From an uncultured Ruminococcus sp. (GTDB lineage: Bacteria > Bacillota > Clostridia > Oscillospirales > Ruminococcaceae), in assembly GCA_946186215.1 (NCBI GenBank), contig CAMHMM010000043.1, forward strand, positions 1 through 10,348: a DNA stretch of 10,348 nt. The letters run 5' to 3'. The translations under genes were made by a program, and so were the position numbers. How positions within the stretch are numbered: position 1 is the first letter of the stretch; each line of letters starts with the position of its first letter. Of this stretch, positions 1-5,756 are shown piece after piece. The notes beneath the pieces are model-generated. The model was not told where the DNA came from and did no database searches. It saw only the letters and a program-made list of their open reading frames with translations.

Positions 1-318
1 ATCACAGAGGGCAAAGACCTACCTGATGCCATCGCAATGGCCAGAGATGCTATCAACCTGAAGGCCGTTACTCTTCAGGATATGGACAGGGAAGTGCCGT
101 CTCCCTCATCCGCCAGAGATATAGAAGCGGATGACGGCGAAATCATAACACTTGTGGATTGTGACTTTGATAAATACAGGAGCTATCTCGATGAGCGTTC
201 CGTAAAGAAAAACTGCACGCTTCCCGCGTGGCTCGAACGCAGAGCTGAGGATGCACACATCAATTTTTCAAGTGTGCTCCAGAAAGCGCTCATGGAACAG
301 CTCGGTATCTCCCGCTGA
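1..318 (+). CDS. HicB-family antitoxin, C-terminal part (5' end outside window)
   Basis: The frame is open from base 1 to the TGA at 316-318, giving 105 residues, so the true start lies left of the window. The first part (ITEGKDLPDAIAMARDAI, then a Pro/Ser-rich turn) matches the end of the HicB RNase-H-like partial fold. The last ~34 residues (TLPAWLERRAEDAHINFSSVLQKAL) match the ribbon-helix-helix DNA-binding domain at the C-terminus of this family. HicB proteins neutralise the HicA mRNA interferase and repress their own operon; a hicA gene would be expected just upstream and cannot be seen. It is the only plus-strand gene here, convergent with the phage lysis genes and ended by its own terminator, so it is transcribed separately, perhaps as a lysogeny-maintenance or moron gene or as flanking host DNA. 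The family call is by motif recognition. Confidence 0.85.
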   Translation: MTEGKDLPDAIAMARDAINLKAVTLQDMDREVPSPSSARDIEADDGEIITLVDCDFDKYRSYLDERSVKKNCTLPAWLERRAEDAHINFSSVLQKALMEQLGISR

Positions 319-324
319 TATCTG

Positions 325-349
325 CCCGCCGGAAGGCGGGTTTTATTTT
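325..349 (+). terminator. Intrinsic terminator of the HicB transcript
   Basis: A perfect 6-bp stem CCCGCC (325-330) / GGCGGG (335-340) with a GGAA tetraloop is followed at once by TTTTATTTT (341-349). It begins seven bases after the HicB stop codon. Read on the minus strand the stem is not followed by a T-run, so it should stop plus-strand transcription only. The amidase stop codon (343-345) lies within the T-tract. Confidence 0.9.
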
Positions 350-1023
350 GCCTTGATGGTAGCTTTTATAAATGCATCAGGGTATATCTTCCGTGCCTCT
401 TCAAGCCGCTTCTGCGCATTTGATTTATCCGTAAACGCCCCTACCACCACATTGTATATGGTCTGTGCTGTGGGCGCTTTCGGCATCAGCTCCGCAGTCA
501 CCCTCGCCGCCAGATCATCCATGCGCTCCATGAGCCATGCACCCGGACAGTCTTTGTTCGCAAACCACCTGTGGACTGTCAGGAGCATCTCATCCTCTTT
601 TGGCTCATATGCGAGTGCCTTGTCCCTGTCGGGGATCCATATCAGCCGTGTCTTACCATTTCGGCGGCATATGTCCGCACACAGCTCCACAAGCCGACCG
701 TATACCACAGCGTTAAATGCGTAGGGCGCGGCCTTGTCCGATGCACACTCTATCGTCACTGCCCTCTGATCGTTGACGGAAGACGAGGAGCACCATGAGC
801 GGTTCTTTTCCTCGCAGATCATACCTATCCTGCCGTCTGCACCTATCACATAGTTGCAGGATGCCTGCCTGCTCACGGGAGCAAACATATCTGCGACCGC
901 CTCAACGGAGCACTGCCCTACAACGCAGTGCGGCGTTATCCTGTCGATGGCGTGTGTCCTCTGTCCCGAATGATTCGGCGACAGCTTTGTATATACCACA
1001 AGTGCGCTGTTTGTGTATGCCAT
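343..1023 (-). CDS. Phage endolysin: N-acetylmuramoyl-L-alanine amidase with SPOR-like tail
   Basis: This 226-aa protein cleaves the amide bond between N-acetylmuramic acid and L-alanine in peptidoglycan and acts as the lysis enzyme. Residues ~20-175 are an Amidase_2 (type 2 amidase) domain. The expected zinc ligands are visible as H32 (ITPHC), H151 (TVHRWF) and C159 (KDCPG); NYVIGADGRIG (57-67) and TIEC (90-93) are typical core strands. Residues ~190-226 (YNVVVGAFTDKSNAQKRLEEA and following) look like a SPOR-type peptidoglycan-binding repeat, a common cell-wall anchor in clostridial lysins. There is no signal peptide, so export depends on the holin encoded just upstream. The ATG follows the holin stop by two bases, and a GGGGGAG ribosome site lies in the end of the holin gene. 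Length and motifs suggest an intact enzyme. Confidence 0.95.
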   Translation of the reverse strand: MAYTNSALVVYTKLSPNHSGQRTHAIDRITPHCVVGQCSVEAVADMFAPVSRQASCNYVIGADGRIGMICEEKNRSWCSSSSVNDQRAVTIECASDKAAPYAFNAVVYGRLVELCADICRRNGKTRLIWIPDRDKALAYEPKEDEMLLTVHRWFANKDCPGAWLMERMDDLAARVTAELMPKAPTAQTIYNVVVGAFTDKSNAQKRLEEARKIYPDAFIKATIKAK

Positions 1024-1025
1024 GC

Positions 1026-1430
1026 TTACTCCCCCTTGTCGTTGTCGTTTCTCAGCTGTATCAGGATATCCCTGAGCTTTTTCGGCACGGGCAGGCCTAT
1101 CTTCACGCAGTTTTCCAGTATGGATATTCCCTCGTTGCCGATGTAGTACAGCGCCACAGCCGTGCGGAATGTGGTTCCCGTCCCGATCACATGAGCATCT
1201 ATCAGGTGGCCGATGCCGATCAGTGCGAGTATAAAATTCTTCCGCACAAGTCCCCAGAAGCCCACCTCGCTTGATAGCTGCTTGTCCTTTATGGCCGAGA
1301 TCACGCCGCTGATATAGTCCACCGTCATAAACGCGAACAGCGCTATCAGAACCCCGTCAATGCCGCCGAGATACGCCGATATGATCGTCACCACACTGCC
1401 GACTGCGATCTTTGCAAGATTTGTCTTCAT
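1026..1430 (-). CDS. Phage holin, TcdE / phage_holin_4 family
   Basis: This 134-aa membrane protein should form the inner-membrane lesion that lets the amidase reach the wall. Hydrophobic stretches lie at about residues 7-22, 25-46, 65-83 and 88-104. Family hallmarks are the VDYISG segment (37-42), SSEVGFWGLVRK (53-64) and YYIGNEGISILEN (95-107), followed by a charged C-terminus (LRNDNDKGE). The ATG overlaps the portal stop codon as ATGA (1427-1430), and a GGGAGGAG ribosome site lies in the last portal codons, so translation is probably coupled to the portal. In ordinary phages of this type the holin lies after the tail genes, not directly after the portal. The protein looks complete. Confidence 0.92.
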   Translation of the reverse strand: MKTNLAKIAVGSVVTIISAYLGGIDGVLIALFAFMTVDYISGVISAIKDKQLSSEVGFWGLVRKNFILALIGIGHLIDAHVIGTGTTFRTAVALYYIGNEGISILENCVKIGLPVPKKLRDILIQLRNDNDKGE

Positions 1431-2797
1431 ATCTCCATCTCTCCTCCCGCAGGCATCTCCGCAGATATCCTCTCCAGTTCCTTCCGCGCCGTCTCCTCGT
1501 CACAGCGCATGATCTCCATTATCGCCGTGACCTTTGATTTGAGCCCCGCAGCCACAAGATCAACATTGTTGGCGATCAGCTGATTATCGTCAATGATGAT
1601 GCTGTCCTTGAAACCCACAGACAGCTCATACTCTTCCTGTGGCAGCTCTCCCGCTATGACTGCCAGTTCAAAGGCCGTCCTGCACATTCCCTCAATGGCC
1701 TCGGCTATCATATTCTTGTGGCACTTCACCGTGGCCGCCGTCTTGCTTTCCTGTGAGATGATCTCAGTTGCCGTTTTCATACCCTGCTGCACATCGAAGG
1801 AGAATGTTCCCGCCGATAATCCCGTCTGCATACACAGGATGTTGAGCAGCGCATTGATGGCGCTCACATGCTCCTCCACCCTGAGCGTTACCGTGTTGTC
1901 CTGAATATGCAGATCCTTGTCATCATCACATTTGAGCGCCTGATATACCTCGTCATCCGTGTCGAAATAACGCTCCAGTCTGTCCGTGTCGGGATCCACC
2001 ACCGTGCGTATGCAGGAGCTCGGGACGATTATGCGCTTCTTTCCGAGCACAAACTCCCTTGTAAAGCTGTCAAACGCCACATCAAGGGCTTTGAGTGTGT
2101 CTGTGCAGTTGGCAAATACCGAGATACCGAGCGGCAGATCGCTGAAATTGTTTGAAATGTCCGGCTTGAAGTACTGGAAGCAGGGTATACCCTTCACGGG
2201 CAGCTCGTCAGGTTCATACAGATCAGAAACAGGTACTTCGGTGCCGAGATCGTCCGGATTGTTCGAGCAGAACAGCCGCTTTTCGATACCGTCCGTGCCG
2301 TGCTTTTCGAGATATGTGTAGTATCTGTCGCCCTTGACTGCCGATGTGCCGAAGATCCCGCCCACGATATCCCTGTTGTTCCACTCCGTAGGGTAGAAGC
2401 AGTCGCCGCTTATGTAGTTGAGCCTTACCTTGCCTTCGCCGATGTACTCCTTGATGCATCCGCCGCCCACTGCGAATGCCTTTGAGATGAGCTGCGGCAT
2501 ATCCTTCCAGAAGCCCTCGCGGTCAAGGAAGATTTTGAGCCATTCGTCATAGCGGTCATTCCCTGCGGTGATCTCCACCTGTTCGGTGAATACCTTGTGG
2601 GAAAACTCGTCACACAGAAGCTTAGCCATGTTAAGCCTTGACATCCTGCGCTTGTATTTCCTGCTGATGGAGCGCGTCTTAACCTCTCCCCATGCAGGTG
2701 CCCCCGAATATATATCCTCCCACTGTCTGATCAGTGCGAAAAATCCTTCATCCGCAGGCAGATCGCTCCACACGCGGCGGTATGTAGTCAGGTCCAT
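1427..2797 (-). CDS. Phage portal protein, SPP1 gp6 / A118-like
   Basis: At 456 aa it is near the usual length for this portal family. Portals form the dodecameric ring at one capsid vertex through which the terminase pumps DNA. Recognisable segments are the N-terminal basic stretch (residues 40-60), LPLGISVFANCTDTLKALD (221-239), the strand GKKRIIVPS (252-260), and the conserved GMKTATEIISQESKTA (339-354) with the following helix. The clip/crown part includes VGFKDSIIIDDNQ (394-406). The C-terminus (CDEETARKELERI, 432-444) is as expected and shows no truncation. The ATG lies one base after the terL stop, with AGGAGAG upstream. It is followed directly by the holin, where a minor head protein and capsid genes would normally stand. 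Confidence 0.92.
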   Translation of the reverse strand: MDLTTYRRVWSDLPADEGFFALIRQWEDIYSGAPAWGEVKTRSISRKYKRRMSRLNMAKLLCDEFSHKVFTEQVEITAGNDRYDEWLKIFLDREGFWKDMPQLISKAFAVGGGCIKEYIGEGKVRLNYISGDCFYPTEWNNRDIVGGIFGTSAVKGDRYYTYLEKHGTDGIEKRLFCSNNPDDLGTEVPVSDLYEPDELPVKGIPCFQYFKPDISNNFSDLPLGISVFANCTDTLKALDVAFDSFTREFVLGKKRIIVPSSCIRTVVDPDTDRLERYFDTDDEVYQALKCDDDKDLHIQDNTVTLRVEEHVSAINALLNILCMQTGLSAGTFSFDVQQGMKTATEIISQESKTAATVKCHKNMIAEAIEGMCRTAFELAVIAGELPQEEYELSVGFKDSIIIDDNQLIANNVDLVAAGLKSKVTAIMEIMRCDEETARKELERISAEMPAGGEMEI

Positions 2798-2798
2798 T

Positions 2799-4046
2799 TC
2801 AGCCTCTCCTTTGCATTATATCAATCATGTACGGCTCAGTGCTGTATTCCTGTGCGTCAAGATTGTCGATGTTGGTCGTGCCGTTGTCAAGGCGCACATC
2901 CTGTGTTGCCCTGCCGTCCCACACAGCCGTCCGGAACGCCTCAGTGGTGTCGCTGCATGAGCGGTGTATGAAGTACCGTCCCGCTCCCTGCATGATGCAG
3001 TAGAAGCGTATGCGGTCGTTGATCGCCTTCTTGCGGGCGTTGTGTATGTCCACATGCGCTTTGCGCCTTGCCGCCTCTGTCCGCAGACCGCCGATAAGTG
3101 TCTGCTCCGCACTGTCGCAGTAGATGTCGTATACAGGAATGTGCCCCAGACGGGAGCGGCATACATCCAGGAACACAAAGAAATCATCATACAGCTGCTG
3201 CGGTGTGGCCGCGTCTTTGCGCTTGTAATCCGCCACAGTCACGATGTACCGGAATCCCTTTGCGAATGCCGTGCAGTTGAATGCATGAGCGGATGAGCCG
3301 CCGCCGAAGTCCACGCCGACCGTTGCGAATGCGAGCTCATCCGTCTTTATCTCATCGATGATAAAATCATCCGTGCGGTCCGCAAATGTGCGGTAGATGA
3401 GCCCCTCCGCATCCGTCCACTTTCCGAGTACATAGCGGTCGTAGAACACCGTCCCTGCGTATTCGTGCTTTATCGCATCCGATACATCCACAGGCAGAAA
3501 CGGATTATCATCGAGGGTGTAGCTCTGCAGATACAGGTCGATCTTTTTCTCCTGTGCGCTGTCGAGGAATTTCTTGAACCAGTGCGTGCGTCCTTCCGGA
3601 TTGCAGGTGCCGTCGAACTTGCTGTATTCCTTGTCCATACGGCTTTTGAGCATATCGAAAACGCCCTCGCTCCATGTGACCACCTCATCACCGTAGCAGT
3701 ACTTGACCGATGCGCCCCGTATCTTGTCGGACTGGGAGAATTTGTCCGCGCCCAGACACCAGCATTTCTCCCCGAACAGCATCGCCGTGTTGTCGGTCTT
3801 AATGTCAGACACGAGCCTGCTGCCCCATATGTCCCGCAGCGGTTCAATCACATTGCGCTGCAGTGTGCCTTTGGTGTTGCCGAGGATGAGCACCTTCCCC
3901 GGCAGGCCTGCACAGGCTCTTATCCGCTTCGGGATCAGGTAGTAGTCCATGTAGGTCTTGCCGGATCGTGTCGCCCCGCACTTGATGTTCCACCTGTGCT
4001 GTGCCTCGCGGAAGAATTCCTTCTGCATATCCGAGAATATGATCAT
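2799..4046 (-). CDS. terL: Terminase large subunit (PBSX/SPP1-type packaging ATPase-nuclease)
   Basis: At 415 aa it is full length for this group. The N-terminal ATPase carries a Walker-A-like loop GATRSGKT (24-31) and a Walker B with catalytic glutamate, YGDE (118-121). The linker has the common CNPEG (148-152) and DDNPFL (179-184) motifs. The C-terminal RNase-H-fold nuclease shows three candidate metal-binding acids: D246 in VGVDFGGG, D311 in IYCDSAEQ, and D394 or D397 in the NIDNLDAQEYS segment. All key residues are present, so the motor could be active. It would translocate DNA into a prohead through the portal encoded next, after cleavage directed by the small subunit encoded just upstream. 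The start overlaps the terS stop by ATGA (4043-4046). Confidence 0.95.
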   Translation of the reverse strand: MIIFSDMQKEFFREAQHRWNIKCGATRSGKTYMDYYLIPKRIRACAGLPGKVLILGNTKGTLQRNVIEPLRDIWGSRLVSDIKTDNTAMLFGEKCWCLGADKFSQSDKIRGASVKYCYGDEVVTWSEGVFDMLKSRMDKEYSKFDGTCNPEGRTHWFKKFLDSAQEKKIDLYLQSYTLDDNPFLPVDVSDAIKHEYAGTVFYDRYVLGKWTDAEGLIYRTFADRTDDFIIDEIKTDELAFATVGVDFGGGSSAHAFNCTAFAKGFRYIVTVADYKRKDAATPQQLYDDFFVFLDVCRSRLGHIPVYDIYCDSAEQTLIGGLRTEAARRKAHVDIHNARKKAINDRIRFYCIMQGAGRYFIHRSCSDTTEAFRTAVWDGRATQDVRLDNGTTNIDNLDAQEYSTEPYMIDIMQRRG

Positions 4047-4474
4047 GTCCCCAGCTTCTCCAGTATCTCATCGAGCTTGTCAAGATCATCGCCGCTGCTC
4101 TGCCGTTCCTTCAGGAGTTTTAGCTTTTCCTGCTCGAGTCTGAGCTTTTTCTGCTCGATCTTCAGCCGTTCATCCTCGCCTGTCATTTCCATTATCTGCT
4201 TTACCGCAGGCACACTCCCGCCCTTTGCGGCATTGATAAGCCCCATGAGCGCAAGCCCTGCCTGATTGACCTCTTCCGGATCCTCCCCGTACTCAGCGAG
4301 CATCGCCAGATCATTTTCCGAGAATGCTCCCTTCTCCAGCAGGTCGGGCAGCATCTTCCTCATGAGTATTTTCTTCCGCCTTGCCACCCCCGAGGCGATA
4401 CCGCCGCTTTTGGTTATGTTCTGTTGTTCATCTTTTGTTCGCTCTCCTATGGAGATCAGATCTTCCTTTGCCAC
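4043..4474 (-). CDS. terS: Terminase small subunit-like protein
   Basis: I place the start at the GTG at 4474 (143 aa). A longer version from another GTG at 4516 adds 14 residues, but GAGGTGAT lies at ideal distance before 4474, and MAKEDLISIGERTKDEQ is the usual beginning of this family. The N-terminal third is basic with a KSGGIASGVARRKK segment (22-35), a likely DNA-contact or oligomer arm. The middle (SVPAVKQIMEMTGED, 87-101) resembles small terminases in which this helix precedes a coiled coil. Residues ~102-125 are a Lys/Glu/Leu coiled coil. Small terminases recognise the packaging site and hand DNA to TerL. Position directly before terL is strong support; sequence similarity alone would give a weaker call. 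Confidence 0.75.
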   Translation of the reverse strand: MAKEDLISIGERTKDEQQNITKSGGIASGVARRKKILMRKMLPDLLEKGAFSENDLAMLAEYGEDPEEVNQAGLALMGLINAAKGGSVPAVKQIMEMTGEDERLKIEQKKLRLEQEKLKLLKERQSSGDDLDKLDEILEKLGT

Positions 4475-4477
4475 GGT

Positions 4478-4485
4478 ATCACCTC
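4478..4485 (-). promoter_or_regulatory. Ribosome binding site that sets the terS start
   Basis: Read on the minus strand this is GAGGTGAT, three bases before the GTG at 4474. No comparable site stands before the upstream in-frame GTG (4516), which supports the shorter terS. Confidence 0.7.
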
Positions 4486-4512
4486 GCATATATTTTTCCT
4501 GTCTATATTTTA

Positions 4513-4857
4513 TCACTTCCTCTGTGTGACATTCAATGACATCTTTTTAAGTGCCCTGTCGTGTACGCGGAACACCTGCCGCCCCGAGTAGTGCATCACA
4601 TCCGCTATCTCCTCCCATGTCTGGTGAATGAGATACCGCCTCGTGATAACTTCCTTCTCATGCTGATGATCGAGCGTTGAAATGAGCCGCTCCGCACGCT
4701 GTCTCGCCCTGATCATATCCTTCCGCCGCACTTCGGCATATGACTGATAGATATGCTCCCCGAAATGCTCCGCCTTGTCATGCGCCAGTCTGTACCGCGC
4801 TTCGGTCTCCCACACAGCAATCAGCATCTTTTTCGTTTCCTGTACAGTCATTGACAT
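4513..4857 (-). CDS. RinA/DUF1492-like late transcription regulator (sigma-70 region 4-like HTH)
   Basis: This 114-aa protein is of the type placed just before terS in many phages of Bacillota, where RinA/ArpU/LtrC-type proteins switch on packaging and structural genes. The N-terminal two thirds are helical and highly charged. Residues ~66-106 contain HEKEVITRRYLIHQTWEEIADVMHY and then SGRQVFRVHDRALKKM. That is the sigma region 4-like pattern of a YLxxxTWEEIA helix followed by an S-RQV-R-H recognition helix. The start at 4857 follows GGAGGT by six bases. The gene begins inside the last codons of the preceding ORF and its stop adjoins terS. Which promoter it acts on is not visible; the only operon gap (5460-5741) is one candidate. 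Confidence 0.75.
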   Translation of the reverse strand: MSMTVQETKKMLIAVWETEARYRLAHDKAEHFGEHIYQSYAEVRRKDMIRARQRAERLISTLDHQHEKEVITRRYLIHQTWEEIADVMHYSGRQVFRVHDRALKKMSLNVTQRK

Positions 4858-5069
4858 TGAGATACCTCCATCAAATCATCAAGTGGCACGATACATACCG
4901 AATGCGGTGCTTTGATATCCTGTATCTCTGCCTGATAAAAAAACTCTCCTCTGTCGTTTTTTCGGATGATGCAGCTTTTCAGGATATACGGCACAGCTTC
5001 AATATGCAGCCTCGGAGCATTATATATCACCTGTCTGTTCAGGTTGTACTTGACTTCTTTCAGCTCCAT
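4848..5069 (-). CDS. Small hypothetical phage protein (73 aa)
   Basis: I do not recognise a family. The protein begins MELKEVKYNLNRQ and holds mixed beta-type segments (VIYNAPRLHIEAVPYILKSCIIRK), with CIVPLDDLMEV near the end. It has no membrane segment. Its composition would fit a small single-domain beta protein. The ATG touches the RusA stop codon with no gap, with GAGG eight bases upstream, and its end overlaps the next gene by ten bases. Tight coupling on both sides argues that it is a real gene. It may work with the resolvase or the late regulator, but nothing in the sequence shows this. Confidence 0.7.
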   Translation of the reverse strand: MELKEVKYNLNRQVIYNAPRLHIEAVPYILKSCIIRKNDRGEFFYQAEIQDIKAPHSVCIVPLDDLMEVSQCQ

Positions 5070-5459
5070 CTACAACGCCTCGATCCTGATGTAAATTCCT
5101 GTGATCTCCGCATAGAATTTTTCGACGATCTCTGATACCACAAGTGCATCATCTGTCCAGTAGCCACACTGTGTCATGCAGTCTTTGAGGAGTTTCTGCA
5201 GATTGTCCGTATCAGGGCGTGTGGGCTTGTACTCCCCATCACGGTGATGACCTCTCGGAAAGCACCACTTCACCACAAGCCTGACAGCTTCTGTGTACGG
5301 CTCATCCGGTCGGCGCTGCATCAGATGCCCGCACAGTTTTGCTCTGGCGTTTTTTATCGCAGGGGTGTCATAGAATACAGGCTTGCCGTTTCTGACTGTC
5401 ACCTGTCTTTCCTGAGCTGTCACTGTCGGGGGTATCATCTGCATAAAAAATTCAGTCAT
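5070..5459 (-). CDS. rusA: RusA-family Holliday junction resolvase
   Basis: This 129-aa endonuclease should cut four-way DNA junctions symmetrically, resolving recombination and replication intermediates before packaging. The catalytic block is present: RPDTDNLQKLLKD (81-93) and WTDDALV (101-107). Compared with E. coli RusA (D70, D72, K76, D91), the same spacing is met by D83, D85, K89 and D104. The N-terminus (IPPTVTAQERQVTVRNGKPVFY) is the usual first strands. The start at 5459 has a strong GAGGAGGG site five bases upstream. It is the first gene after the repeat-dense gap, so it may open a second transcription unit that also carries the regulator, terminase, portal and lysis genes. Confidence 0.93.
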   Translation of the reverse strand: MTEFFMQMIPPTVTAQERQVTVRNGKPVFYDTPAIKNARAKLCGHLMQRRPDEPYTEAVRLVVKWCFPRGHHRDGEYKPTRPDTDNLQKLLKDCMTQCGYWTDDALVVSEIVEKFYAEITGIYIRIEAL

Positions 5460-5464
5460 TTGTT

Positions 5465-5472
5465 CCCTCCTC
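5465..5472 (-). promoter_or_regulatory. Strong ribosome binding site of rusA
   Basis: On the minus strand this reads GAGGAGGG, five bases before the ATG. It marks a fresh translation start after a 282-base gap, in contrast to the coupled starts elsewhere in the operon. Confidence 0.75.
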
Positions 5473-5522
5473 GCTCTGCCGTTTCGCCGTGCCGCAGTCG
5501 CGCATATTATTTTGCAATTAAT

Positions 5523-5553
5523 TTTTTTTGCGGCACCTTTAGCCGCAAAAAAA
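5523..5553. repeat. Perfect 12-bp inverted repeat (T7GCGGC / GCCGCA7)
   Basis: The left arm is 5523-5534 and the right arm 5542-5553, with a seven-base loop (ACCTTTA). On both strands the T-run precedes the GC core and the A-run follows it, which is the wrong order for an intrinsic terminator. It sits in the AT-rich block and could extrude as a cruciform or form part of an origin. Confidence 0.85.
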
Positions 5554-5558
5554 TTATT

Positions 5559-5587
5559 ATTATAAATAATAGATTTGCGTGCGTCTC
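5559..5587 (-). promoter_or_regulatory. Weak candidate promoter for the rusA-to-lysis unit
   Basis: On the minus strand a consensus TATAAT (5564-5559) lies about 100 bases before the rusA ATG. At 17-base spacing the -35 box is GAGACG (5587-5582), which matches only three of six consensus bases, and no TG extension precedes the -10. A small palindrome TGCGT-CTC-ACGCA (5580-5592) overlaps the -35 and could be an operator or activator site. AT-rich DNA yields such -10 boxes by chance. Confidence 0.25.
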
Positions 5588-5588
5588 A

Positions 5589-5617
5589 CGCAAAAAGGGG
5601 GATTTCCCCTTTTTGCG
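5589..5617. repeat. Perfect 12-bp hairpin, possible two-way terminator
   Basis: Arms CGCAAAAAGGGG (5589-5600) and CCCCTTTTTGCG (5606-5617) flank a five-base loop. On either strand an A-run precedes the GC core and a T5 follows it, the layout of a bidirectional intrinsic terminator. The GC core is only four base pairs and the T-run is short, so terminator strength is doubtful. On the minus strand it would end the replication-gene transcript before rusA. Confidence 0.8.
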
Positions 5618-5639
5618 GCTCGTTGCCGCAAAGTCGATA

Positions 5640-5691
5640 AAACTCCCTTTTTGCAATTTTGAGGACAAACTCGGCGAAACTCCCTTTTTGC
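5640..5691. repeat. 15-nt direct repeat AAACTCCCTTTTTGC, two copies
   Basis: Exact copies lie at 5640-5654 and 5677-5691, starts 37 bases apart. Two copies of the reverse motif GCAAAAAGGG occur at 5591-5600 and 5714-5723, so the family is present in both directions. Confidence 0.85.
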
Positions 5692-5756
5692 GGCTATTTT
5701 TGCGGCTAAAGGTGCAAAAAGGGAAAATCCCGACTTTGCGGCTATTTTTGCGGCTC
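5685..5756. repeat. Tandem 12-bp TTTTTGCGGCTA units, two pairs
   Basis: Two exact units stand head to tail at 5685-5696 and 5697-5708. A second, slightly degenerate pair is at 5733-5744 (ACTTTGCGGCTA) and 5745-5756 (TTTTTGCGGCTC). The second pair supplies the last codons and the TAG stop of the primase-helicase gene. Iteron-like spacing of about one helical turn is suggestive of a protein-binding array. Confidence 0.85.

Larger units (their letters stand above)
5533..5715. repeat. 19-nt long-range inverted repeat pair (5533-5551 and 5697-5715)
   Basis: The sequence at 5697-5715, TTTTTGCGGCTAAAGGTGC, is the exact reverse complement of 5533-5551. The arms are 145 bases apart and could close the whole repeat region into one structure in single-stranded DNA or RNA. 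A second inverted pair, GCCGCAAAGTCG (5625-5636) and CGACTTTGCGGC (5731-5742), lies partly inside it, so the elements can form alternative pairings. Confidence 0.85.
5460..5741. other. Repeat-dense non-coding gap; candidate origin and control region
   Basis: This is the only long gap between genes in the window. It holds several copies of TTTTTGCGGC (reverse: GCCGCAAAAA) and of CCCTTTTTGC, arranged as direct, tandem and inverted repeats, plus a strongly AT-rich stretch around 5506-5575. The repeats run on into the last codons of the primase-helicase gene to about 5756. Repeats next to an AT-rich block beside a replication gene are the usual look of an iteron-type origin, which is my preferred reading. 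A terminator and promoter between the early and late halves would also fit. No convincing gene fills it: two minus-strand frames stay open, but they encode only repeat-derived Lys/Arg-rich sequence. Confidence 0.6.

Noticed and set aside
1427..2797. Portal truncated by the deletion
   Set aside because: Length (456 aa) and the C-terminal CDEETARKELERI segment fit a complete A118-type portal, so the missing genes begin after its normal end.
3465..4265. 266-codon plus-strand open frame opposite terL and terS
   Set aside because: It is antisense to terL with all its motifs intact; the Ser/Phe-rich run at its end is just the complement of the terS coiled coil.
4043..4516. Longer terS from the GTG at 4516
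   Set aside because: The GTG at 4474 has GAGGTGAT at proper spacing and gives the family-like N-terminus; the extra 14 residues look like untranslated leader.
5523..5553. T7GCGGC / GCCGCA7 hairpin as an intrinsic terminator
   Set aside because: On both strands the T-run comes before the stem core and the A-run after it, the reverse of a terminator.
5510..5756. Repeats as a CRISPR array
   Set aside because: Units are 10-19 bases, irregularly spaced, in both directions, with no regular spacers and no cas genes.
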